The notes under the pieces are model-generated. The model did no database searches. It saw nothing but the letters and a program-made list of their open reading frames with translations, and was not told the origin of the DNA. 64,000 bases of DNA, taken from positions 186,001-250,000 of the forward strand of contig NZ_CP080533.1 in assembly GCF_024746835.1 (NCBI RefSeq). The letters run 5' to 3'. The position numbers and the translations under genes were made by a program. Below, piece after piece: positions 29,692 through 37,937 of this stretch. The DNA is from Mesorhizobium sp. AR02. GTDB lineage: Bacteria; Pseudomonadota; Alphaproteobacteria; Rhizobiales; Rhizobiaceae. How positions within the stretch are numbered: the first letter of the stretch is position 1; each line of letters starts with the position of its first letter.

Positions 29692-29727
29692 GGTCCTTCT
29701 AACAAACTCGTTGGTCCTTCTAACAAA
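29686..29727 (+). repeat. perfect 21-base tandem duplication
   Basis: CTCGTTGGTCCTTCTAACAAA-like units occupy 29686-29706 and 29707-29727 without mismatch. The unit holds the CGTT -10 box, and the second copy runs into the AAAGGAG ribosome binding site. Confidence 0.9.
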
Positions 29728-29736
29728 GGAGTCTTC

Positions 29737-29903
29737 GTGCTGACCACAACACCTGCCAAAAAAGACAGCGCCCTTTCAAATAAAGAGGCACTCGATCTGG
29801 CTGAAACCACCGACGTCTCGCCCAAGCAAGCCAAGGACCTGACTGTCAAGCGCGGGAAGGAAGGGCCAAGAAGGAAGCGAAGAACTATAAGACGGAGGGC
29901 TGA
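29737..29903 (+). pseudogene. small DUF3606-like protein, frameshifted near the end
   Basis: From GTG 29737 (AAAGGAG upstream) the frame gives a hydrophilic protein with ALDLAETTDVSPKQAKDL, the core of DUF3606-type small proteins. A one-base shift near 29870 is needed to read AKKEAKNYKTEG and a stop at 29903, the expected end. Without the shift the frame runs on to 30114 with unlikely sequence. It is a paralogue of the broken gene at 34147-34323. Confidence 0.6.
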
Positions 29904-30123
29904 CCTGGCGACCAGTCAGCACTCCACGAGCCGAGCTGAGCGAGCCACCCTCTATGCACATGGCTTGGTGGAAGCCGAGCGAGCCGCGCCAAGCCAAGAC
30001 GGCGCGGATGCGGGAAGCGCGCCTTGCGTGGGAGGCGGCGACCAAAGCGACGCTCGGCAAGAGCAGGGCGAAGACCCGGCGGGCAACATTGTACACAGGC
30101 GTGTCCACCGCTGAACCGAAACC

Positions 30124-30693
30124 ATGATGCCGACGTCCGATGAAAATGAACTAACTGCCCGCCTTGCGCGCGAACATGGCGTCTCCGAGAGTGCCGTCCT
30201 TGCAGTGTTTGAGGCTCTGCGACGTGGTGGCGGGACGATGGCCCAGTTCAGCCATGGCGACTTCGGTGGGATGTCGCAATGGTCCCCCGGCATGGCGATG
30301 GTCGGCGACATGTTCAACGCCGGCCTCAAGGCAAAGCTCAACGCCATCGCCAGCGAACTTTCTGGCTACCTGCGCGATCATCCCGCCGAACCGCAACACG
30401 GACATGTGTCTGCAAGCTATCGCTCGGCCCGTGTGTCAGATAGCGGCTCCTGGTGGCCTGAAGCGCTTGGAAATCCGTCCGCGACCGGTTCTCAAAACCA
30501 AATGCGCTACGCGGCTTTTCCCGAAAAGCGCCGTCTGGTTATCCACGATCATGGCAAGATGGAGATTTACGATACCGGCGAACACCGCATCTCCGGCGTC
30601 TCGCAGAGCCAGAGCGCGGATTCGACCTTGATCTTCGTCAGCCAGCTCGGAGTGGTGCGCGTATCAGGACTCAAGCGCGCGGATCCAGCCTAG
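30124..30693 (+). CDS. conserved hypothetical protein
   Basis: A 189-residue protein. The N-terminal part (ELTARLAREHGVSESAVLAV, FEALRRGGGTMAQFSH) is a helical, helix-turn-helix-like or SHOCT-like pattern. A middle MFNAGLKAKLNAIASELSGYL is amphipathic, and the C-terminal half (RYAAFPEKRRLVIHDHGKME, IYDTGEHRISGVSQ) is beta-rich. I do not recognise a function. It is followed after 14 bases by the broken SemiSWEET gene. Confidence 0.65.
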   Translation: MMPTSDENELTARLAREHGVSESAVLAVFEALRRGGGTMAQFSHGDFGGMSQWSPGMAMVGDMFNAGLKAKLNAIASELSGYLRDHPAEPQHGHVSASYRSARVSDSGSWWPEALGNPSATGSQNQMRYAAFPEKRRLVIHDHGKMEIYDTGEHRISGVSQSQSADSTLIFVSQLGVVRVSGLKRADPA

Positions 30694-30707
30694 GTCAGAG
30701 CCGTCGA

Positions 30708-30966
30708 ATGCAAACAGCGACGATCATCGGATATCTCGCAACGGTCTGCTCCATGACCAGTTTTACGCCGCAGGCCTGGAAAATTATCAAGACGCGAGAC
30801 ACAAGCGGTATCTCCGCCGACTTATGCCATCACGGCTTTGGCGGAATGGCCCATCATCATCACCAACGGCGTATGTCTGTTGCTATCGACCTTCGTTCTG
30901 ATGATGACGGTCCTGCCGCGCTCCGAGAAGGGTGCCATTGCCGGGGTTCTTGACACAGACCACTAA
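30708..30966 (+). pseudogene. SemiSWEET sugar transporter, internal deletion and frameshift
   Basis: The first frame reads IIGYLATVCSMTSFTPQAWK and IIKTRDTSGIS, the conserved first half of SemiSWEET with its PQ motif. After a shift near 30822 the sequence reads YAITALAEWPIIITNG and LLLSTFVLMMTVLP, to a stop at 30966. Most of the second membrane helix (about 15 residues) is missing between ITALA and EWP. A working three-helix half-transporter cannot be made. Confidence 0.8.
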
Positions 30967-31562
30967 GGCTTCCAGTTCTTCAGTAGCGGGCCTTTGCTGC
31001 CATATGCCGGATCCTTGCGCGGCCGCGTCACCTTGGGAATTGTCGCGAGCGCGCCTTGATGTTGATCCGTTGTGGTGCATTCGTCATAGATCCCAAACGC
31101 AGGATATGCGCCGACCACCAGAAAGTCATCGGATGCTGAAAGGCACTGGCGCCCCGTTCCTGCCGGGAGGACCGCGACATCGCCGGCCTTCAGCCGCAGC
31201 GTCCGGCCCTTTTTTCCGCCGAAGCGGACTTTCGCGATGCCGCGCGCAACGCCCAGGACCTCGTGTATGCGCGAATGATAGTGAACATAGTCATAGATGC
31301 CATTTCGCCAGCTATCGCCCCATCCGTTTGCCTCAAACAGCACTTCCATGACGGCCGCGGGATCAAGTCCTTCGGGGAGCTTCACAGCACCGCGATAGAT
31401 AACAAGCGGCCATGACGGATGATTGGGCACCAACCCATCATCCTTAAACCGGAACTCATTCGATTTTCTTTGCCTCACAAGATCGGCGACGTCTTCCTTG
31501 CTCGGTGTTGCGAAACCGGTGATGTTCTCGATCGCCTTCTTGGTGGTTTGCAAAATGCTCAT
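30963..31562 (-). CDS. cupin-domain protein
   Basis: A 199-residue protein with a single cupin barrel: the metal-binding motif HYHSRIHEVLGVARG supplies two His and a Glu, and the second motif is LKAGDVAVLPAGTG. The N-terminal 60 residues have RQRKSNEFRFKDDGLVPNHP, typical of this rhizobial/proteobacterial cupin group. Enzyme activity unknown. GGAGA precedes ATG 31562. It is convergent with the SemiSWEET remnant, overlapping by four bases. Confidence 0.8.
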   Translation of the reverse strand: MSILQTTKKAIENITGFATPSKEDVADLVRQRKSNEFRFKDDGLVPNHPSWPLVIYRGAVKLPEGLDPAAVMEVLFEANGWGDSWRNGIYDYVHYHSRIHEVLGVARGIAKVRFGGKKGRTLRLKAGDVAVLPAGTGRQCLSASDDFLVVGAYPAFGIYDECTTTDQHQGALATIPKVTRPRKDPAYGSKGPLLKNWKP

Positions 31563-31605
31563 CGATGCGGTCTCCGCCCGGGTAACTGCAAAACACGTTT
31601 CAGTT

Positions 31606-31803
31606 TTAACATGCTTCCGGGTCGGCCGGTTCCGTCAGGGTCGAGTAGGTCTCGCGCTTAACAAGGATGACGCAGTCGCCCATGCCGGGAACAAACGGGC
31701 GCTGGTACGATTTCTTCACGGCACGATTCACAGCGCCGACGATATCCGCTGCTGGAGTCGGACAGCTGGTTGTATCGATCGAACCGATCTCTACCAGCAA
31801 ACC
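31606..31803 (-). CDS. hypothetical small protein
   Basis: A minus-strand frame from a TTG at about 31803 would encode 65 residues containing TPAADIVGAVNRAVKKSYQ, RPFVPGMGDCVILVKRETYS. Its composition looks coding, but no family or strong ribosome binding site supports it. Confidence 0.3.
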   Translation of the reverse strand, partial: GLLVEIGSIDTTSCPTPAADIVGAVNRAVKKSYQRPFVPGMGDCVILVKRETYSTLTEPADPEAC

Positions 31804-31849
31804 TGATTGCCGCGTCTGGCGACACCAGGCAGCACAATGAGAGATCCGT

Positions 31850-32626
31850 ATGACCCGTATTGCAACATTCAACGTAAATGGCGTCAACGGTCGACTACCC
31901 GTCCTTCTCAAGTGGCTTGTCGAGACCAGCTACGACGTCGTCTGCCTCCAGGAACTGAAGACATCTGACGAGAAGTTTCCTGTCGAGGCGATCAGGAGTG
32001 CCGGTTACGGCGCGATCTGGCACGGGCAGAAGTCCTACAATGGCGTAGCAATCCTCGCTCGCGGAGCGGAGCCCCTAGAACGCCGACGCGGTCTGCCTGG
32101 CGATCCCGACGATACGCACAGCCGCTACATCGAGGCAGATGTGAATGGGCTTGTGATTGGCTGCCTCTACCTGCCCAATGGCAATCCCGCGCCGGGGCCA
32201 AAATTTGACTACAAGCTTCGATGGTTCGACCGATTGATCACCTATAGCCGGATGTTGCTCAAGGAAGGCTCACCGTGCGTCCTGTGCGGCGACTATAATG
32301 TCGTTCCAAGCCCGATCGATGCGGTGGTGCCGAGGCGATGGCTCGGCGATGCCGTCTACTTTCCGGAGAGCCGGCGCGCTTACACGGACATGCTTGGTCA
32401 TGGTTGGATCGACGCCGTGCGCCACCTCCACCCGCAAAAAGGTATCTATACTTACTGGAACTTCTCTTATCGCGGCGGGTACGATCGAAGTTCCGGCCTA
32501 CGGATGGACCACCTCCTGGTGAGCCCTTCCCTTTCGCAACGCCTATCTGGCGCCGGCGTGGATATCGAAATCCGCGGTTGGGTGAAACCAAGTGACCATG
32601 CGCCAGCTTGGATCGAACTGGATTGA
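31850..32626 (+). CDS. xthA: exonuclease III family AP endonuclease
   Basis: A 258-residue exo/endo/phosphatase-fold nuclease. It starts TRIATFNVNGVNGRLP, has the metal-binding Glu in VCLQELKTSD, the catalytic region CGDYNVVPSPID, the DNA-contact RMDHLLVSP, and the final catalytic Asp-His in KPSDHAPAWIELD. It cuts DNA at abasic sites and removes 3' blocks in base excision repair. Complete length. GAGAT precedes ATG 31850. Rhizobia carry several copies, so this may be an accessory one. Confidence 0.93.
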   Translation: MTRIATFNVNGVNGRLPVLLKWLVETSYDVVCLQELKTSDEKFPVEAIRSAGYGAIWHGQKSYNGVAILARGAEPLERRRGLPGDPDDTHSRYIEADVNGLVIGCLYLPNGNPAPGPKFDYKLRWFDRLITYSRMLLKEGSPCVLCGDYNVVPSPIDAVVPRRWLGDAVYFPESRRAYTDMLGHGWIDAVRHLHPQKGIYTYWNFSYRGGYDRSSGLRMDHLLVSPSLSQRLSGAGVDIEIRGWVKPSDHAPAWIELD

Positions 32627-32965
32627 GCATTCATGAGACGTTCAGATTGAACGAGGGTGATCGATAGAGCTGGGCGCGGCTCAAGATCATTCGGAGCGAC
32701 CCTTCACAAGCACCCCATGCAGAGCGATCGGTCGAAAAGAACAAGGCCGCCGTTCTCCCACGAACCACGGCCTCATGCCTGCCAACCTAACAGCCCCCAG
32801 GCAGCATGCACTTTCATAAATCGTGTACGCGATCGCACCATTGAGGCGGCGGGACGAATCGGCCACATGTCGGGCGGACCTGATGTCCGCATGGCCGGCG
32901 TCCAATCTCGAGCTCCCACCCAGGCGCCGGCCATTCTTGAATTCCACATCCCGACAGGGCATCGG
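32627..32965. other. gene-free stretch
   Basis: Overlapping short frames exist on both strands, but none has a convincing ribosome binding site or recognisable sequence. Confidence 0.45.
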
Positions 32966-33145
32966 CTACTTTGAAGCACCCTCTGACTCAGGCTCCACAC
33001 CTATCGTGTCGCCCTCTCCATGAACCTGATCACGGTCCCAGTCGTTGGTCGTGCCGGGGGTTTTTGCAGCCGCCTCTCTCGTATCCCTCGCCTTGTCCTT
33101 GCGAGGTTTTGGTCCGGGCATATCGCGCGATGGCTTCGGTCCCAT
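32966..33145 (-). CDS. small hydrophilic Lys/Pro-rich protein
   Basis: A 59-residue charged protein starting MGPKPSRDMPGPKPRKDKAR with an acidic tail, probably disordered. AGGAGGA lies seven bases before ATG 33145, and an EcfG-type promoter stands at 33186-33210. Both support a real, stress-expressed small gene of unknown function. Confidence 0.65.
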   Translation of the reverse strand: MGPKPSRDMPGPKPRKDKARDTREAAAKTPGTTNDWDRDQVHGEGDTIGVEPESEGASK

Positions 33146-33185
33146 AACTGCTCCTCCTATGGGTAATGTCCTGCCCCTGCTGCGG

Positions 33186-33210
33186 AACAGCCTCAGCAAA
33201 CTTAGGTTCC
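33186..33210 (-). promoter_or_regulatory. EcfG-type promoter (GGAAC-N17-GTT)
   Basis: Minus-strand GGAAC (33210-33206) and GTT (33188-33186), about 41 bases before the start codon. Confidence 0.6.
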
Positions 33211-33387
33211 GTCAGCGGCCTCGATTGCGAACGGGGCGTGTCAACAGGCTGCTGCGAGGGTCGGGTTGTTGGGCAAGCCTGGCGGCGCCCTCGTTGCGTT
33301 GCAGGGAAGCCGTTGGTTGACGTCTTGCCTAAGACAACGGCCGGCCACGGCGTCGTCCAGCGCTAACTGAGCGCGAAAGGCTTAGGT

Positions 33388-33564
33388 CTACATGTTGCTG
33401 GCTGGCCGAACCGGGTGCGATGGTCTGTGGACCGCGCTTTGCTGTGGCCTAGGCGGAATGCCAGTCAATGATGCGCGGATCGGCTTTGTGGACACACGTG
33501 CGGCACCGGCATTGCGCTCCCGCAGCTTCGCCGTCATTTTGGCCAAGAGGTCCCGTATTTCCAT
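33388..33564 (-). CDS. hypothetical small protein
   Basis: A 58-residue frame starting MEIRDLLAKMTAKLRERN. GGGAGGAGCG precedes ATG 33564, which is the main support. The C-terminal half is Pro/Arg/Ser-rich and not recognised. It follows a membrane protein gene on the same strand. Confidence 0.4.
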   Translation of the reverse strand: MEIRDLLAKMTAKLRERNAGAARVSTKPIRASLTGIPPRPQQSAVHRPSHPVRPASNM

Positions 33565-33655
33565 TGGCGCTCCTCCCGAGCAGCCCCCGCGCGTTGCCGT
33601 TAGCATCTCGATCGCTGCATCGCATTTAACTTTGATATGCGTATGCGTCCATCGA

Positions 33656-33934
33656 TCAGGCAACGTTGCTTCGATCGTCAATTGAACTGCGCCACAAATC
33701 GAAGCAAAGGCAGAAAGCCTGCGCCAGGAAATGCATGGTCACCGCAGCCCATTCCAATGAGCCGCGAGCGAATATCGAAACTCCAACAATTACGACGAAT
33801 GACAAACTGTTTGCGAGAGCCAGGCCTGTGCGGCCGGTGAGCCTCCCGCGAGACAGGAAGAGCAGTCCGCGGCTGATGGCAAACGCTGAAAACAGGGCGC
33901 CTAGGCACAATCCGATTGCGTAGGCGATGGTCAT
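33656..33934 (-). CDS. small membrane protein, unknown
   Basis: A 92-residue protein with about three membrane helices (MTIAYAIGLCLGALFSAFAI, LANSLSFVVIVGVSIFA, WAAVTMHFLAQAFCLCF). ATG 33934 has GAAGGG five bases upstream; a GTG at 33940 is too close to that site. No family recognised. Confidence 0.5.
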   Translation of the reverse strand: MTIAYAIGLCLGALFSAFAISRGLLFLSRGRLTGRTGLALANSLSFVVIVGVSIFARGSLEWAAVTMHFLAQAFCLCFDLWRSSIDDRSNVA

Positions 33935-34091
33935 GAGCACCCTTCAGAACACTGACGCAGCGTTGCCACGAATTGCATGGTCTCAACAACGGCCGTCGGC
34001 TCATGTAGCGGCTCAGGCGCGTTGGGCCATTGCCTGTTACAAAAGCTACTGTACGTCAAACCCGGAGAGCGCCCGGTCCTGAATCTTTTTG

Positions 34092-34116
34092 GGAACCGCC
34101 CCGATCAACGCTCGTT
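34092..34116 (+). promoter_or_regulatory. EcfG-type promoter (GGAAC-N16-CGTT)
   Basis: GGAAC at 34092-34096 and CGTT at 34113-34116, exactly 16 bases apart, 31 bases before the start of the DUF3606-like remnant. Confidence 0.65.
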
Positions 34117-34146
34117 GCTGCTCAGCTAATGTAAGGGGAACGTCCA

Positions 34147-34323
34147 TGACCGTGAAGAAGCCAGATCATTCGAGCCGCGTCGTATGGGTCAGGAGCTCGA
34201 GGTCGAACACCTGACCGAGATAGCTTCGATTACACCCAAGCAAGCACGTGCGCTCCTTCAAAGCACGGAGCCGACTGGCCCAGGCTGAAAGATGAGGCCG
34301 AAACGCTGAAGCCAGAAGACTGA
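34147..34323 (+). pseudogene. small DUF3606-like protein, two frameshifts
   Basis: ATG 34147 (AAGGGGAA upstream) begins MTVKKPDHSSR. A second frame then reads VEHLTEIASITPKQARALLQ, and a third reads DWPRLKDEAETLKPED to a stop at 34323. Together these give a normal small protein of about 57 residues with the TPKQA core shared with the gene at 29737. Its promoter is intact although the coding sequence is broken. Confidence 0.6.
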
Positions 34324-34454
34324 CGCCGCGTCTCAATCGCTGCCTTTAATGCGAAACCGACAAGGACCTCTGCTGTGCAAGGCAGGTGTGTGCGCTTCTG
34401 GTATCGGTTGCTGGTATGTCGCTGCAGGGACCGCTCGCGAGCCGTCCACTCCGC

Positions 34455-34471
34455 ACACACACACACACACA
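34455..34471 (+). repeat. (CA)8 dinucleotide run
   Basis: Eight CA units plus a C. It lies in a stretch (34324-34664) with no supported gene. Long frames crossing it on the minus strand are not believable. Confidence 0.8.
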
Positions 34472-34664
34472 CGAAGAAACTGGGAGAAATGCCTCGCGTC
34501 CCGCCGTATCCTAGATCGGTGGTCGACCAGATAATGAAGCCAGGCTGTCTTCTGTAACGATCCAAAGAAATGTGGATTGTCTGGAGAAATGCACTATGTG
34601 TCTCGGCAGCGGGTGCGCAGATCAGATCCATCAATTCCATCAGATACAGTATGAGGCAGACTAT

Positions 34665-34787
34665 ATGACCACGACCCCCGAACAGGACGGCCATCTGGAA
34701 ACCGCTTCGATAGCGGCCGACATTGTCGCGGCTTACGTGTCGAACAATCCCTTGCCCGTGGGTGAATTGCCGAAGCTTTGTTCATGA
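34665..34787 (+). pseudogene. mucR: MucR/Ros family regulator, 5' fragment
   Basis: The N-terminus reads TASIAADIVAAYVSNNPLPV and GELPKL, the conserved start of MucR-type zinc-finger regulators that control exopolysaccharide genes in rhizobia. It then stops after two unrelated residues. The DNA-binding zinc-finger half is absent, so no regulator can be made. Confidence 0.75.
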
Positions 34788-34953
34788 AAGACCGTGCACC
34801 AAAAGCGATAATCGCGTGTGTCGGCCATCGAAATGCGCTGTCAGTGCGCAATGCGCCGCGGCCGTAGCCGCGCTTGATCCATAAAGTGCGACAGCCGCGC
34901 GCACGGCAGCGTCTGGATCGGTCAGGTCCCAAAGTGACAAATCGTTGCTGGGT
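34782..34953 (-). pseudogene. fragment of a small conserved rhizobial protein
   Basis: The minus strand reads LSLWDLTDPDAAVRAAVALY then AAAHCALTAHFDGR, a pattern I associate with short rhizobial hypothetical proteins. Upstream, the frame runs into the end of the IS66 element, and downstream it meets the mucR fragment. It is likely a remnant. The family assignment is from memory of the pattern only. Confidence 0.4.
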
Positions 34954-34983
34954 GGACCGCCGGTGGGCGACTTTCCTGGTCCG

Positions 34984-34991
34984 ATTTTAGG
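34984..34991. repeat. IS66 target-site duplication, left copy
   Basis: ATTTTAGG, identical to 37469-37476 on the other side of the element. Confidence 0.95.
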
Positions 34992-35004
34992 GTAACCGCT
35001 GTTT

Positions 35005-36534
35005 TTAGGCCACGGCCTTGAGTGGCGCAGGGGTGTAGGCCCAGGGCAGCAGGTCGTCGAGCTGGCTTTGTGGATGGCCGGCAACGATGCGGGCGATGAC
35101 GTCAGCGAGGTAAGCGTACGGGTCGACGCCGTTGAGCTTCGCGGTTTCTATGAGCGAGGCGATGGTCGCCCAGTGCTCGCCACCGCCGTCGGAACCGGCG
35201 AAGAGCGCATTCTTTCGATTGAGGGCGATTGGCCTTATCGAACGTTCGACCACGTTGGAGTCGATCTCGACCCGGCCATCGTCGAGGAAGCGACCAAGTC
35301 CGGCCCAGCGCGAGAGCGGGTAGCGGATTGCTTCGGCGAGCTTGCTCTTCTGGCTGACCAGCGCGAGTTTCCCGCGCAGCCACGGCTCGAGGGCGTCGAT
35401 GATGGGTCGGCTTCTCTCCTGGCGCGCGGTGCGCCGCTCTTCGGGCGAGCGGCCTCGTATCTCGCTCTCGATCTTGTAGAGCTCGGCGATGCGCTGGAGC
35501 GCCTCTGTCGCGATCGGCGCGGGTCCGGACTGGGCCAGTTCGTAGAAGCGGCGACGGACATGGGCCCAGCAGAAGGCCAGACTGACGGCATTACGCTCGG
35601 CCAGCGCCCGGTATCCGGCGTAGCCGTCGACTTGGAGGATTCCGACGAAGTCGCGCAGATGCCGCAGTGGCTGCTCGGCCTTTCGGTCCGGCGCATAGAG
35701 ATAGGCGACGCCGGGCGGATCGATCCCGCCCCAGGGGCGATCGTCGCGAGCATAAGCGAACAGCTGGCCCGTCTTGGTGCGGCCGCGCCCAGGATCGAGC
35801 ACCGGCGCCGTGGTCTCGTCGGCGAAGAGCTTGCCGGACGCCTTCAGCCGCTCAAACAGCCGCTCGTGGATCGGCCGGAGCAGGAAGGCCGCCTTGCCAA
35901 CCCAGTCGGCGAGCGTGGACCGATCAAGATTGATGCCCTGGCGCGCGTAGATCTGGGACTGGCGATACAGGGGAAGATGGTCGGCGTACTTGGCCACCAG
36001 CACATGAGCGACAGTCGCTTCGGTTGGGATGCCGCCCTCGACGAGCCGCGACGGAGCCGGCGCCTGCACTACAATCTCCTCGCAGCTCCGACAGGCATAC
36101 TTCGGCCGGCGCGTGACGATCACGCGGAACTGCGCCGGCACGATGTCGAGGCGCTCGGAACGATCCTCGCCCATGACGTGCAGTATCCCCTTGCAGCACG
36201 GGCAGATATTGTCGGGGATGTCGATGACCTGCTCGATACGCGGCAGGTGCGCGGGCAGTGAACCGCGGTTGGCGCGGCGCTTCCTGGCGCGAGCCTCCCG
36301 CTTGGCAGGATCGGCGGCGTCCTGCGCCGCGAAGCCCTCGGCCTCGACCTGCTCGGCCTCTTCAAGGCCCAGCAGCAGCTGGTCAACGGGCAGGCTCTCT
36401 GCCCTGCGGCCGAAGCGGTGACGTTGCAGCTCCTTGATGATCTGACGCAGCCGCTCGTTCTCGGCGCGCTCCGCCGCCAGCATCGCCTGAAGGGCGATCG
36501 GATCGTTGGTCTGAGGCTCGGCCGGGTTGCTCAC
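35005..36534 (-). CDS. tnpC: IS66 transposase TnpC
   Basis: A 509-residue transposase of IS66 family. It has an N-terminal leucine-zipper-like coiled coil (MLAAERAENERLRQIIKEL), a zinc-binding motif (CPCCKG), the DDE core with FADETTAPVLDPG, LQVDGYAGY and SNVVERSIRPI, and the C-terminal domain (HWATIASLIETAKLNGVDPY, YLADVIARI). Intact, so the element may transpose. It is the third gene of the IS. Confidence 0.96.
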   Translation of the reverse strand: MSNPAEPQTNDPIALQAMLAAERAENERLRQIIKELQRHRFGRRAESLPVDQLLLGLEEAEQVEAEGFAAQDAADPAKREARARKRRANRGSLPAHLPRIEQVIDIPDNICPCCKGILHVMGEDRSERLDIVPAQFRVIVTRRPKYACRSCEEIVVQAPAPSRLVEGGIPTEATVAHVLVAKYADHLPLYRQSQIYARQGINLDRSTLADWVGKAAFLLRPIHERLFERLKASGKLFADETTAPVLDPGRGRTKTGQLFAYARDDRPWGGIDPPGVAYLYAPDRKAEQPLRHLRDFVGILQVDGYAGYRALAERNAVSLAFCWAHVRRRFYELAQSGPAPIATEALQRIAELYKIESEIRGRSPEERRTARQERSRPIIDALEPWLRGKLALVSQKSKLAEAIRYPLSRWAGLGRFLDDGRVEIDSNVVERSIRPIALNRKNALFAGSDGGGEHWATIASLIETAKLNGVDPYAYLADVIARIVAGHPQSQLDDLLPWAYTPAPLKAVA

Positions 36535-36592
36535 AAGGCCGATTCAATCATGCATTCCAATGCTTTGCCAGCGTCTCTGGCCGCCCATGGAA

Positions 36593-36949
36593 TCAACTTG
36601 CCGCGACCGGCACGCGCGTCTCGCGGGCGTCATGCACGCGCCGCCAATTCAACCCTTCCAGGAGCGCCTGCAATTGCGCCGCCGACAACCTCACTACGCC
36701 ATCGGTGATGGCAGGCCAGCAGAACTTCCCGTCCTCCAGACGCTTCGCCAGCAGGCACACGCCGGTGCCGTCGAAGTACACCAGCTTGACCCGGTCGGCG
36801 CGCTTGGCCCTGAAGACGTAGACCGCGCCAGAGAACGGATCGGCGCCCATCGTCTCGCGCACCAGCGCCGCCAGGCCCTCGGCCCCCTTGCGGAAGTCCA
36901 CCGGCTTCGTCGCGACCATCACCTTGACCACACCCGTCGGCCCGATCAC
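36593..36949 (-). CDS. tnpB: IS66 accessory protein TnpB
   Basis: A 118-residue IS66 Orf2 protein (VKVMVATKPVDFRKGAEGLA, AVYVFRAKRADRVKLVYFDG, TGVCLLAKRLEDGKF). It is required for transposition together with TnpA and TnpC in studied elements; the mechanism is unclear. It overlaps the tnpA stop by four bases, suggesting translational coupling. Confidence 0.95.
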   Translation of the reverse strand: MIGPTGVVKVMVATKPVDFRKGAEGLAALVRETMGADPFSGAVYVFRAKRADRVKLVYFDGTGVCLLAKRLEDGKFCWPAITDGVVRLSAAQLQALLEGLNWRRVHDARETRVPVAAS

Positions 36950-37392
36950 GACGGCGCCTTCAGCGCACGGATCACCGCCGCCACCGTCCTGGCGTCGGCG
37001 CCACGACCGACCCGCATGGCGACACCGTCAATCTCCAGCTCGATCACGCCGGCTTCTCGCGCGGCCTTCCGCTTCCGTGTCGATCTCGCGCGCTTCCCCG
37101 CCGGTTCGGGTTCCTGTGCCGCGACAACTGCGGGAACAAACAACGGCTCCGGTGCCGGCGCATTCGCCAACGGCACCCGCGCGGACCGGCGCCAGGCGAA
37201 CAGCTGCTGCGGGGACAATGCATGTCGCCGAGCCACAGCGCTCACGGTCTCGCCCTCATCGTAGCTTTCCGCCACAATCCGCGCTTTCTCCTCCGGCAAC
37301 CATTCGCGCCGTCGGCCGGAACCCGTGAACACTTCGAAACGTCGCGCCGGCTCAGGATCGCTGGACTTAAGCGTAAGCTCTGAAATCGTCAT
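36946..37392 (-). CDS. tnpA: IS66 accessory protein TnpA (helix-turn-helix)
   Basis: A 148-residue protein with an N-terminal transposase-8-like helix-turn-helix (REWLPEEKARIVAESYDEGE, TVSAVARRHALSPQQLFAWR), a variable Pro/Ala linker, and a C-terminal IELEIDGVAMRVGRGADART segment. First gene of the element, starting 76 bases inside the right end. Confidence 0.95.
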   Translation of the reverse strand: MTISELTLKSSDPEPARRFEVFTGSGRRREWLPEEKARIVAESYDEGETVSAVARRHALSPQQLFAWRRSARVPLANAPAPEPLFVPAVVAAQEPEPAGKRARSTRKRKAAREAGVIELEIDGVAMRVGRGADARTVAAVIRALKAPS

Positions 37393-37468
37393 GTGTCGAA
37401 GCCCTCAAAGGCTCCGAACATCGCTGCTCACGACCACGCGCGAAAGGTGGCGACAGGACAGCGCTTAC

Positions 37469-37476
37469 ATTTTAGG
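37469..37476. repeat. IS66 target-site duplication, right copy
   Basis: ATTTTAGG, identical to 34984-34991. Confidence 0.95.
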
Positions 37477-37937
37477 CACAACACAGCCTCCCGCAGGTTG
37501 CGTGCGGCGAGGACAGCAATGCGCTGCGAAAGCCGGACGTTGGGAACCCACGTGGAGGTGAGCCACGATCCGAGGCGATTACGCCCAGGATATTTCGTCG
37601 TGTCGTCCCTGGCTTTCGGTAGCTTTCGGGGCGGTAGAGACCCAAAGAAGCTTACGCGCAGCAATTATTGCAGAGCGTTGCTTTTAAGACAACCGAGGCG
37701 ATGGGTGCAGAGAGCGGCGTCTGTGAATCAGCACCGAAGGTTGACCCCGGCCCAAAAGCATCAAGTGCATAAATTTGCAGAAAATTCGCAACCCGGCGGG
37801 TGTCATCATAGGCGCCGACCGTGACCCCACTCGATTTCCATTTCGTATATATAAATCAATGGATTACGAAGAAACTGCATGGTGGTGAACTTTCGTTGCT
37901 GGTTCACAGTGCTTCGTGGCCAATAAGGAACTCGATC
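37477..37937. other. gene-free stretch right of the IS66 element
   Basis: Short frames on both strands overlap here. None has a family match or a good ribosome binding site. Confidence 0.45.

Larger units (their letters stand above)
34992..37468 (-). mobile_element. IS66-family insertion sequence, complete, with 8-bp target duplication
   Basis: The left end GTAACCGCTGT at 34992 and the right end (GTAAGCGCTGT on the minus strand, ending at 37468) are imperfect terminal inverted repeats of IS66 type. Exact copies of ATTTTAGG flank the element at 34984-34991 and 37469-37476. Inside, on the minus strand, are tnpA, tnpB and tnpC with intact frames, total length 2477 bases. The element looks recently inserted and possibly active. 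Confidence 0.95.

Noticed and set aside
31628..31655. GGAAC with GTT at 18 bases upstream of the cupin gene
   Set aside because: Spacer one base longer than accepted for this promoter class.
34230..34694. 154-residue minus frame crossing the (CA)8 run
   Set aside because: It overlaps the mucR and DUF3606-like remnants on the other strand and consists partly of a dinucleotide repeat.
35068..36261. 397-residue plus-strand frame inside IS66
   Set aside because: Antisense to the intact tnpC; an artefact of high-GC codon use.
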